58,072 bases of DNA from positions 1 through 58,072 of the forward strand of contig CALSOZ010000003.1 in assembly GCA_943788095.1 (NCBI GenBank), read 5' to 3'. Both the position numbers and the translations under genes were made by a program. Below are positions 40,130 to 49,188 of this stretch, piece after piece; within the stretch, counting starts at the first letter, position 1; the number at the start of each line of letters is the position of its first letter. The notes under the pieces were generated by a model. It was not told where the DNA came from, ran no database searches, and saw only the letters and a program-made list of their open reading frames with translations. This DNA comes from an uncultured Flavobacteriaceae bacterium. Lineage in GTDB: Bacteria > Bacteroidota > Bacteroidia > Flavobacteriales > Flavobacteriaceae.

Positions 40130-42676
40130 ATGAAAAAAACTATACTCTTAATTTTAGTTCTAGTCTTTGTTGACCTATCCGTAAATTCTCAAAACACGAA
40201 TAGAGTTTTAAACTCATTTCAACAGGTAACAAATGCAACAGTAAAATTCCAGAAAAACATACCAACGCCTAGTTTGGTTAGTTTTCCTGCTAACAATTCA
40301 CTTTCCCTAAAAGGAAAAAGCATAGAAGATAAAGTCGCTAACTTTTTAGCAACAAACCAATCTATCTATGCGATCAACTCTACAGATCAAACACTTAGTG
40401 ATGGTGTCACCAAAACCGATAACTACGGATTCAAACACCACACCTTAAAACAACATTATAAAGGCGTACCCGTCTATGATGGACAATTAAAATTTCATTT
40501 TGATAAAAATGAAAACTTAAGGTCCATAAACGGAACCATTATTTCTGATATTTCCTTAGATGCAAAACCTCGCTTAAACAAACAACAAGCAGGTGAAATT
40601 GCAGTTGAATTGGTGAAAAATCAAAATATCAATGCTTCAAGCAATCCGTTAAAAACAATTACAAACGAATTATTTATCTTTCCTAAAGGCCTCGTTCAAG
40701 GGGTTATCACTTCGAAGCATTTAGCCTACAGAATTGAAGTCCGTAATGATGTCGATGTAAGAGAATATCTTTTTATAGATGCTAAAACCGGAAAACTGGT
40801 GGAGCAATTTACAGGAATGGCACATGCACTTGACAGAGTTCTGTATGAAGGAGATACGAGTGACCAACGTTGGACAGAAGGTAATTTATTTCCTGGGTTT
40901 CTAAACCCAGACCAGCGAACTCTAATCAGTTCTGCAGGTCATATATATCATTTATTTAATAACACCTTTGGTTTTGATTCCTATGATGGGAATGGGGCAC
41001 AAATGAAAACTATAAATAACGACGAAGCGACAGACTGTCCAAATGCGTCATGGAATGGCGTTAATACAAGTTATTGTGAAGGCGTAATTTCTGACGATGT
41101 CGTCGCACATGAATGGGGACATGCCTACACAGATGGAACGAATGATTTAATCTATGCTTTCGAATCAGGCGCACTAAATGAAGCCTACTCTGATATTTGG
41201 GGAGAAACTGTTGATTTATTAAACAGTTACAACGACGATGGAGAGGATCTTTCTTTACGGACAAGCAGTAATAGTTCGTTACGTTGGAAAATGGGTGAAG
41301 ATTCATCTGCATTTGGAGGAGCCATTAGAGATATGTGGGATCCAACCATTTTAGGAGATCCCGGTAAAGTATCGGATAACAATTTTGTATGTGGAGCAGG
41401 AAATGATGGAGGGGGAGTTCATGCCAACTCAGGGATTGCAAACCACTTATATGCGTTACTCGTGGATGGAGGCACCTATAATGGTCAAACTATTAGTGCC
41501 TTAGGATTTACCAAAGCAGCGCATATTTTTTGGCGTACGCAAAGTGAATATTTGACGTTTACAAGTGATTTTGGAGTGTTTGCAAATGCGATAGAAGCAG
41601 CGGCAACAGACTTAATTGGCATTAATCTTGAGGGGCTATCTACCACCGAAACTCCAGCTGGACTTTCTGGACAAATTATTACAACCGCAGACGTCGCAAA
41701 TATTACTAAAGCGTTACTCGCTACGGAATTAAGAGAGGATAATGCTTGTGATTATGCAACACTCTTAGACACCGAGACCCCTGCCATATGTGGTGCAGCA
41801 AGTTCAAACCCCATTTTTAGTGAAGACTGGGAAAGTGGACTCGGTAACTGGACCGTGACGCAACATGCGGAAAACGCCTCATGGGAATCTAGAGAATGGA
41901 CGATTACAACAGAGCTTCCCGATAACAGAACGGGATCAAGCATCTATGCTCCAAATCCTAAAAATGGTGATTGTGCTACGAATTTACAAAACGGAATAAT
42001 TAGACTCGAAAGTCCAACAATTTCCATCCCGAATTACACAAGCGGAACCTTTGAATTGGCGTTTAATCACAACGTTGCAACGGAAAAAGATTATGATGGA
42101 GGAAATCTAAAATACAGTATTGATGGCAGTGAGTGGACACTCATACCAGCAGCTTCATTTACTCAAAACCCATACAACCTCACACTAAATAACTCTAACA
42201 ACGACAGTCCGATGAGTGGTGAAATCGCTTTTTCTGGAAGTGATGAGGGAGGATCTCTAAGTGTATGGGGCCAAAGTGTCGTCGATTTATCATCTATGGG
42301 GATCACAGCAAATAAGACGCTCAAACTGAGATGGGAATTTGGAAGTGATGGCTGTAATGGCATAGATGGATGGTATGTAGACGAAATTGTGGTTTACAAT
42401 TGTTCTGAAAGTTTATCTGTTGCAGATATTAACAGCGTTAATGATATTCTAAGTATATATCCAAATCCGTCAACAGGTGTTTTCAACTTAAAACTTAAAA
42501 ACGTTTCAAATATTAGTTTTGATTTGTTTGACATTACTGGAAAGACCATTATGAGCAAAGTGCCGGTGAGCAGGAATGAATTTAAGCTCGATTTAAACCA
42601 ATATCAAAAAGGGATGTATTTTATGAAAATAAAATCTGATTATGGAACCACAACGAAGAAACTTGTGATTCAATAA
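40130..42676 (+). CDS. secreted M4 (thermolysin-type) metallopeptidase with T9SS sorting domain
   Basis: Extracellular zinc protease, 848 residues. Order: signal peptide (MKKTILLILVLVFVDLSVNS), FTP and PepSY propeptide domains (about 60-225), then the M4 domain. The zinc site is HEWGH at 327-331, with Glu351 in NEAYSD as third ligand; the catalytic His is H431 in GGGVHANSGIANHL. A beta-rich accessory domain (about 570-755) follows. The C-terminal T9SS type A sorting domain (about 770-848) begins LSIYPNPSTGVFNLK and ends TTTKKLVIQ. It would be exported through the Por system and probably supplies peptides to the upstream transporter. Confidence 0.93.
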   Translation: MKKTILLILVLVFVDLSVNSQNTNRVLNSFQQVTNATVKFQKNIPTPSLVSFPANNSLSLKGKSIEDKVANFLATNQSIYAINSTDQTLSDGVTKTDNYGFKHHTLKQHYKGVPVYDGQLKFHFDKNENLRSINGTIISDISLDAKPRLNKQQAGEIAVELVKNQNINASSNPLKTITNELFIFPKGLVQGVITSKHLAYRIEVRNDVDVREYLFIDAKTGKLVEQFTGMAHALDRVLYEGDTSDQRWTEGNLFPGFLNPDQRTLISSAGHIYHLFNNTFGFDSYDGNGAQMKTINNDEATDCPNASWNGVNTSYCEGVISDDVVAHEWGHAYTDGTNDLIYAFESGALNEAYSDIWGETVDLLNSYNDDGEDLSLRTSSNSSLRWKMGEDSSAFGGAIRDMWDPTILGDPGKVSDNNFVCGAGNDGGGVHANSGIANHLYALLVDGGTYNGQTISALGFTKAAHIFWRTQSEYLTFTSDFGVFANAIEAAATDLIGINLEGLSTTETPAGLSGQIITTADVANITKALLATELREDNACDYATLLDTETPAICGAASSNPIFSEDWESGLGNWTVTQHAENASWESREWTITTELPDNRTGSSIYAPNPKNGDCATNLQNGIIRLESPTISIPNYTSGTFELAFNHNVATEKDYDGGNLKYSIDGSEWTLIPAASFTQNPYNLTLNNSNNDSPMSGEIAFSGSDEGGSLSVWGQSVVDLSSMGITANKTLKLRWEFGSDGCNGIDGWYVDEIVVYNCSESLSVADINSVNDILSIYPNPSTGVFNLKLKNVSNISFDLFDITGKTIMSKVPVSRNEFKLDLNQYQKGMYFMKIKSDYGTTTKKLVIQ

Positions 42677-42698
42677 AAGCAACCAAAAGTAAAATTTT

Positions 42699-42726
42699 AA
42701 AACCACCCAATTCGGGTGGTTTTTTT
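42699..42726 (+). terminator. terminator after the M4 peptidase
   Basis: A 10-bp stem (AAAACCACCC with GGGTGGTTTT), a 5-base loop and further T. It shares a 31-base block with the hairpin at 32984-33014. Confidence 0.9.
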
Positions 42727-42763
42727 ATGAGCGGATGTTAGTATAAAATTTGAGCCGATTACT

Positions 42764-42771
42764 TACTTTTG
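42764..42771 (+). promoter_or_regulatory. rlmB promoter -7 box directly before the start codon
   Basis: TACTTTTG fully matches TAnnTTTG and ends only 4 bases before the rlmB ATG. The transcript would start at or very near the start codon, meaning little or no leader. Confidence 0.55.
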
Positions 42772-42775
42772 CAGC

Positions 42776-43510
42776 ATGGAGAAAGAAACCAAAATATATG
42801 GCCTTCGGGCTATTATTGAAGCCATTGAAGCAGAAAACACTATTGATAAAGTGTTTTTACAAAAAGGACTCAGTGGCGAATTGTTTGCAGAATTAGAAAA
42901 ACTGTTGCGTAAACAAAACATCAACTTTTCGTATGTGCCCGTTGAAAAGCTAAACCGATTGACGCCCCACAACCACCAAGGTGCGGTGGCTAACATGTCG
43001 CCCATCGCATTCTATGACTTGGAAGAACTGATCACTGCCGTTCAAGGCACCAAAGAAAATCCATTATTTTTACTCCTCGATCAAATAAGTGATGTCCGAA
43101 ATTTTGGCGCCATTATCAGAACCGCCGAATGTACAGGCGTGGATGGAATCATCGTTCAAAAAAGTGGTGGTGCTCCCATAAACGGAGACACTGTTAAAAC
43201 AAGTGCCGGTGCGGTTTTTAACATACCGATCTGTAAAGTCGATCATATCAAGGATGCTATGTTTTATTTACAAGCCTCCGACATCAAAGTTGTTGCAGCC
43301 ACCGAAAAAACAGAGGATACCATTTACGACATCGATTTTAAAAAAGGATGTGCCATTATTATGGGCTCTGAAGACCGAGGCATCAATCCGTCTATTTTAA
43401 AACTAGTGGACGACAAAGCTAAGCTACCTATGTATGGCAGTATTGCGTCTCTAAATGTTTCCGTAGCTTGTGGAGCGTTTCTATATGAAGTCGTCAGACA
43501 ACGCCTCTAA
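42776..43510 (+). CDS. rlmB: 23S rRNA (guanosine-2'-O-)-methyltransferase, TrmH/RlmB family
   Basis: SPOUT-fold methyltransferase, 244 residues. An N-terminal substrate-binding domain (residues 5-80, YGLRAIIEAIEAENTIDKVF) precedes the SPOUT domain, with its three motifs in place: NFGAIIRTAECTGVDGI, IMGSEDRGINPSILKL and SLNVSVACGAFLYE. These form the trefoil knot and bind S-adenosylmethionine. Family assignment is firm; G2251 of 23S rRNA is the likely target by homology. Confidence 0.94.
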   Translation: MEKETKIYGLRAIIEAIEAENTIDKVFLQKGLSGELFAELEKLLRKQNINFSYVPVEKLNRLTPHNHQGAVANMSPIAFYDLEELITAVQGTKENPLFLLLDQISDVRNFGAIIRTAECTGVDGIIVQKSGGAPINGDTVKTSAGAVFNIPICKVDHIKDAMFYLQASDIKVVAATEKTEDTIYDIDFKKGCAIIMGSEDRGINPSILKLVDDKAKLPMYGSIASLNVSVACGAFLYEVVRQRL

Positions 43511-44248
43511 GTGTCTTTTTCTTTGTAGTTGTATTGAATCTCTACCGAAGGATCTGCCGTGTGAGTTTCTTCTATGGTTTGGATAAAATTTCCGTCGGCA
43601 TCAAACTGTTGTAAGAAAGGGATCTTCGGCTTCGTTATAGTTTTGATCTTCCCACACATACTTAGAGGGTTTCGCAATTTCTTTTTTAAACCCTAATAGC
43701 AAATATAAACCCGACAATCAACCCGGAAAGATGCCCTTCCCAAGACATATTCTCTTTAATTGGAAACACATACCACAACATACTACCAGATACAAAAATA
43801 CCACCACAAGGGAGAGCGCTGTCAATCGGTAGTGTTTAGAGAAAATCCCTTTGAACAGCGTAAAAAACTCATCAACACATAAATAAGTCCACTCGCTCCT
43901 ATATGATAGGCCGAACTTCCAATCATCCAAGTGAGGGCTCCAGAGGCTAAAATTCCAAATAAAATAACCTGGTCCATGCCATAGGCTCTGATAGAAATAA
44001 AACAGCGCCATCGACAACACCAATAATGGCGTCGAATTGTGATACAAATGTTGCTACACTACCATGGATAAACGGGCTAAATAAAACTCCTCTTAACCCT
44101 GATAACGTTCGTGGGTACACGCCTAAATCATTAAACCGGAATCCAAACCGGAGTTCCATCCAATACACAATCCAAAGCACTAACACAAACGCAATCGGAT
44201 AGCCGATCACGCCTGTGGAAAACTCGAAATGGATGCTTGTGGATTCAT
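43507..44248 (-). pseudogene. rhomboid-family intramembrane serine protease, frameshifted as written
   Basis: About 247 residues once frames are joined. The start at 44248 gives MNPQASISSF, continuing after a one-base repair as STGVIGYPIAFVLVLWIVYW. Conserved parts then appear in alternating frames: GVYPRTLSGLRGVLFSPFIH, then GASG with the catalytic serine (43888-43899), then GHLSG with the catalytic histidine near 43715. The C-terminus ends IQYNYKEKDT at 43507, overlapping the rlmB stop on the other strand. Both catalytic residues and normal length survive, so the breaks look like indel errors. Confidence 0.8.
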
Positions 44249-44333
44249 GTCTATAAATTTACTAAACCTCAGCAAATAACCCGCCAAAAAAAGGCATTAT
44301 GTTAGAATGTCATATTTATATGAAAAAAAACTT

Positions 44334-44341
44334 TAGTTTTG
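44334..44341 (+). promoter_or_regulatory. candidate rarA promoter -7 box
   Basis: TAGTTTTG matches TAnnTTTG and ends 4 bases before the rarA ATG, the same very short geometry as rlmB. Confidence 0.5.
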
Positions 44342-44345
44342 TAAG

Positions 44346-45636
44346 ATGAATGCACCCTTGGCAGAACGCTTACGTCCAAAAAAATTGACTGATTATATTA
44401 GTCAATCACACCTCATTGGACCTCAACGGCGCACTGACGCAAGCTTTAAAACAGGGCTTGATTCCCTCCATGATTTTTTGGGGCCCGCCAGGCATTGGAA
44501 AAACAACCCTTGCCACGATCATCGCTCCAAGAATCTGAACGTCCTTTTTATACGCTTAAGCGCCATCAGTTCGGGCGTCAAAGATGTGAGAGAAGTCATC
44601 GAAAAAGCAAAAACAAGTGGGGGTTTGTTTACCACCAAAAATCCCATTTTATTTATTGATGAGATTCATCGGTTTAGCAAATCACAACAAGACTCCTTGC
44701 TTCAAGCCGTGGAAAAAGGCTGGGTCACTCTTGATCGGAGCCACCACCGAAAACCCTAGTTTTGAGGTCATCTCTGCCCTACTCTCGCGCTGTCAGGTGT
44801 ACACTTTAAAACCATTTGATACACAGAAGATCTGGAGTCGCTCTCTAACACGTGCCATCGACAACGGATGAAGTGCTTATCTAAAAAGAAAATTAAACTT
44901 AAAAGAAACCGAAGCCTTACTGCGTTTGTCGGGGGGCGATGCTCGTAAATTGCTTAATATTTTTGAATTGATTGTCAATTCTGAATGCTGCAAATGAAGT
45001 CACAATCACCAACGATCTGGTCTTCGACAAGGTTCAGAATAGCACGGTTTTATATGACAAAACTGGCGATCAGCACTACGATATCATTTCGGCGTTTATA
45101 AAATCTATTCGCGGAAGTGACCCCAACGGCGCCGTCTATTGGCTGGCCCGCATGCTTGAAGGCGGCGAAGATGTGAAATTTATCGCCCGACGCTTGCTGA
45201 TCCTTAGCTAGTGAAGATATTGGAAATGCCAATCCAACCGCTTTAGTATTAGCAAACAGCACCTTTCAATCGGTCGCTGCCATCGGCATGCCCGAAAGTC
45301 GAATTATTCTTAAGTCAATGCGCCACCTACCTAGCGTGTTCACCAAAAAGTAATGCCGCCTTATGCCGCCATAAACCAAGCCATTGATGTCGTGAAAAAC
45401 ACAGGGAATCTTTCGGTACCACTGGACATTCGAAATGCCCCTACCAAATTGATGAAAGATTTGGGCTATGGCGAGTCGTATAAGTACGCACATAATTATG
45501 ATCTCAATTTTGTAGCACAAGAATTTTTACCGAAGGCATCGAAAATACACGCTTCTATAAACCAGGAAATAATGCCCGTGAAAATGCGCAACAAGACTTT
45601 TTAAAACAACGCTGGAAAGACAAATACAATGATTAA
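44346..45636 (+). pseudogene. rarA: replication-associated recombination protein RarA (MgsA), heavily frameshifted
   Basis: AAA+ ATPase acting at stalled forks. The protein is spread over at least eight frame changes, but all landmarks are present: MNAPLAERLRPKKL, Walker A (PPGIGKTTL, in another frame near 44485), [20 protein letters not shown], Walker B FIDEIHRF, sensor 1 [16 protein letters not shown], and the C-terminal ALVLANSTFQSVAAIGMPES and YNLNFV-like end. The final residues (WKDKYND) reach TAA 45636, overlapping the minus-strand gene by four bases. Total length, about 430 codons, is normal. Errors in the consensus are more likely than decay. Confidence 0.8.
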
Positions 45637-46438
45637 CGTTGAATGTTCAGTGCTTCAATCGTAGTTTTACCATTTTCGATATACTCACGAACCCAGTTTT
45701 GTCCACGTTTATAAATAATGCCTGCTTGACCTTCTATAATATAAACCGCTATCAAACACGTTGCATGGGCCGAATATTTCGTTTTTTAGAACTTTGAATC
45801 TATAAAATCATATCCCTGAATCTCGTTAGGGTGACTATCAATTTCTAGAACCCACTAGTTTTTTAGACACTTCTGTCTTATTGGACTTCTGCTACAACAA
45901 CGGGAACGGGCATACGTTTGTTAGCTCTACAGAAGGTGCTGGAATTTGAGTTTTTCTTGGTAGATGAAACTTCTGGAACAGACGCCATATGTATTATGTA
46001 GCGGAGTCGCTTGTACGGATTTGAATGCATTTCTCGAAGTGCTTCATGGTATGCTTTTTTGTAATTCTTTATGTCTTTAGAGGTTCCAGTTTCGGATGTA
46101 AAGACAATCGTCATTTCCTTACAATTGGTGACAAGTTCTAACTGGAGTTTCGTTTTTAAAAACCCTTTCGTATGAATCACGTTTGCATTTAGACTCTAAG
46201 CACTTATTCTGATATAAATCTTGAGGGCTAGTTATCGGTTGTCTATTAACAACCTTAAAGCCACTTTTTTTAAGCAGAAAACGTGGTTAAATCGTTTAGT
46301 TGATGTTGATCTGCTAGATCTTTAAAAAATCAAATTTTTCATGGACTGTTACATACTTATAATCATTATATTCGATTGAGCCATGAATTCATGTTCATAC
46401 TCAATACTAAAAGGAAAATAGTAAAATTTAGTTTTCAT
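45633..46438 (-). pseudogene. conserved flavobacterial protein of unknown function, frameshifted
   Basis: About 268 codons from ATG 46438. It starts MKTKFYYFPFSIEYEHEF. Repaired pieces include YNDYKYVTVHEKFDFLKD, a helical stretch FLLKKSGFKVVNRQPIT, then TKLQLELVTNCKEMTIVFTS and KNYKKAYHEALREMH, ending KTTIEALNIQR at 45633. It resembles a flavobacterial secreted family in which residues after KLKVVLKDCKNVVVFTS-like segments are conserved, but no function is known to me. As written the N-terminus does not read as a clear signal peptide, perhaps because of errors. It overlaps the DUF5723 stop by 11 bases. Confidence 0.55.
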
Positions 46439-47850
46439 TATTTTTAAATATATAGTTAAACCCTAATTGTAAAGATACACTTTGTGATTTAGCTACGTTT
46501 TGATAATCCAATAAATTATCGGCCATCACATAAAACTGAACAGGACCCAAAGCAGCAGACATTCCGAGTCCAACATTTTTAGATGAATATGTATCCACAG
46601 TATAGGTCGCTTTGAGCTGTAAGCCCTTTGAGAAGTTTTCGATAATAAAATGCCGACAATGCCCACTGTAAATGATTGGGGCGTTTCATACGCAAACAAA
46701 TGAACCCCTACTCTATTTTGAAAGCTTGGATCTGAGTTGATCTAGGCAGTTACATTCTTTGTTGACTTTTTTTCCAAAATTATAACTCACAGAACTATTC
46801 AGCTTTAAAGGACGCCATTTTATGTAGGCCGTTGTAGTACTATCGACTTTCAAATAGATCCTCAAATTCATTCTTCAACTTCGTCCCAATACTCTTGAGC
46901 TGTTTGCCCTGAACTAACTTCTGGAAAGACCGATTGAATGCCTTCATATTCTAAATAATCCGCTAACCTCATAATTTTGAACATCTTTAGAATAATCGAT
47001 GAAACCCTAGGTCTTGAAGACTTGCGTCAACGGTCCATTCTGGAGCTCGGTTCGTGGGTAAACCCGACATCAATACCCACTCCTAGATTTCCGCCTAGCA
47101 GAAAGTCGATTTCTTTAAAATATCAACCTCGTTAGTGGCAGTTGAATTCGGCAATGGATGATACTCCCGAAGTTTGTAATTTCATGTCTAGATCAATAAT
47201 GTGAGTCAAGGAATTATGCAGTCCCTTCCACCGTCGTAAAAGATCCCGTAATTTTCGGTTGAGGAAGCATGCACAATGCTAGAATATACTTTGCCTCGCA
47301 AGCCTACGGTCCATTTGGGATTAATTTTTTTATTCACGCCTACATGAAAAACGGAGGCCACTTCGGCACTTACACTCAGATCGCCAAGATTGAAACGCCT
47401 GTCTAAATTATTGTAATTGCCTTCGAGCGCCAAAACCGCATAATCCTTTGGGAAATAGAAAAACACATCGGATTCTTGGTACATTCCAAAGGACAATGAA
47501 GACCGCTTTTTCTGAAGAAGATTTTAATTTAAATCCACGCTGAAAAAATATCTAATTGTTGATTGAATCCAAAAAAATCTTTGGCGTCCATATCATATAC
47601 AACATCTTGTAATTTTTGATTAAAATCTCGCCCATCATCAGCAAAAACATCAAATGCAGAAAACCCCGTCACACCCGCATTAAAATGAATATGAGAAAGT
47701 AGTGGCACCCCTATAAACCCTTTATAATCAATCTGAGCACCCTGGATTTAAAAGCATTTGTTGTGGCACATCCTGTAAACCCATATAAGAGCTGCTTATT
47801 TTGTGCGTTGAAGGGATATAAAAACGCCCAAGAATCAGTAGCCACCTCAT
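46428..47850 (-). pseudogene. DUF5723-family protein, heavily frameshifted
   Basis: Bacteroidota outer-membrane-type protein of unknown function, about 474 codons. ATG 47850 overlaps the previous gene's stop (ATGA). The recovered parts read as a beta-barrel in the FadL/OmpA style: KQLLYGF-like N-terminus, YKGFIGVPLLSHIHFNAGV, FSAFDVFADDGRDFNQKLQD, FGMYQESDVFFYFPKDYAVL, VSAEVASVFHVGVNKKINPK and a C-terminus ending SVSLQLGFNYIFK. Every stretch fits the family, but at least six frame changes break it as written. Length is normal, pointing to sequencing error. Confidence 0.68.
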
Positions 47851-48438
47851 TCTGATATATTTTAAATAGAAGATCCCTTTGGACTTTAAGGCAATTGCAC
47901 CTTCCGAAGCTGGTGGTTAAAACAGAGCCGGTTGGGCTTGATAGTCAACTGTGAGTGTAATATCTAAGCTAGTACTTGCTTTCAGAGGCCTCCAAAGTAC
48001 TTGCTATCAAAAACCTCTGTATGTTCCGTCGCAAGAGGTGTGTTCGTAGGTGAATTTTCTATACTAGCAATCGAAATGGTATGCTGTAGCGTGTTTGAAG
48101 TGATCATAAAAATCCATCTTAAATTCAAACGCTTTATTGAAACTGTTTGTGACTTCATATACCAACTCTGCTTTTAAAAGGTTTTCATTAGCAAAGTCTC
48201 GATAGAGAATGCGTCTAAAACAATTAGCATCCGTAATGGTAAAGCACTTCGGCTCCAACTATCATCGAGAAAAGCGACTGCCGTTTCTTCAATTTCCACC
48301 AAACTGACTTCTATAATTGGAGTCAGAACCAAGGGACTCCGCTTGATCAAAGTCAGTGTCCTTTACACACGAAAAAGAAACCAATACACTAAAGAAATAA
48401 GAGTAGAATTCTTTTAAAAACATTGTGATTCTATTCAT
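47847..48438 (-). pseudogene. small lipoprotein of unknown function, frameshifted
   Basis: About 197 codons. ATG 48438 gives MNRITMFLKEFYSYFFSVLV and then SFSC, a plausible lipobox, followed by VKDTDFDQAES. The repaired middle reads ENLLKAELVYEVTNSFNKAF and EFKMDFYDHF. The C-terminal part, KSKGIFYLKY, ends in the DUF5723 start (TGA in ATGA). The gene pair recurs in flavobacteria by my recollection, which suggests a joint envelope role, but no function is known. Confidence 0.5.
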
Positions 48439-48492
48439 GATAAAACTTGGGTTAGTTTGTAATGTAAACTATTAAAACTACAATTTTATTTT

Positions 48493-49188
48493 CTAAAGAT
48501 ACTTTTTTAATTCTGATAAATCTTCTACACCAATGATGTCATCGGCTAATATTTCGTCGTGGTAGTTAAAACAAATGGCAGCCATTCCAAAGTTGAGATC
48601 GCCCCCATGATGTCCGCCTCTAAGATTGTCACCAATCATCAAGCTGTTTTCGGCAGTGGCTTTCGCCATTTTCAGCGCATGATTAAAAATTTTAGGGTTG
48701 GGTTTTTTGACGCCTACCATTTCTGAGTTCGTAACCGTTTGAAAAAAATGATCGATATTAGATTGATTCAGTTTACCGTGCTGAACTTCTTTGAATCCAT
48801 TGGTAATAATATGAAGTGTATACTTTGGCTGTAAATACTCCAACAGCTCAATGGTGCCTGGAAATAGATGATTAAACGTACAGAGGTGTGTGACGTAATC
48901 ATCCGATAATTTATGAATAATTCGCGTTGACACCTCAATTTTCAATGCCTTAAAAGCATCATTGAGGCGTGCAAATTTTAAGCTTCTTTTTATCAATTTT
49001 TTCTTCTCTATACAACTTCCAGTACTGTAGGTTTATGGGGACATAAACTTTTTAAAAAATCGGATAAATCAATCTCTAAATTGTTCAATTCAAAAATCTT
49101 TTCGAAAAGTCAATGCTGAGTTTTTATCAAAATCCCAAAGCGTGTGATCTAGGTCGAAAAAAATATGTTCTTTATGATGAAATGTCAT
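48493..49188 (-). CDS. YjjG-family HAD phosphatase (pyrimidine nucleotidase type), frameshifted
   Basis: Cytoplasmic HAD hydrolase, 232 codons. The N-terminus MTFHHKEHIFFDLDHTLWDF has the DxD nucleophile motif. Two frame changes at 49060-49110 and 49000-49020 precede KFARLNDAFKALKIEVSTRI, and ITNGFKEVQHGKL provides motif II. GVKKPNPKIFNHALK has the motif III lysine and IGDNL motif IV; a compensating pair of shifts falls just after that (48585-48612). YjjG relatives dephosphorylate non-canonical pyrimidine nucleotides; the substrate here is inferred. It overlaps the next upstream gene by 17 bases. Confidence 0.82.

Noticed and set aside
43507-48438. True pseudogene cluster or degraded genomic island
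   Set aside because: Gene ends still overlap neatly, lengths and catalytic motifs are kept, and there are no mobile-element traces. Indel errors explain it better.
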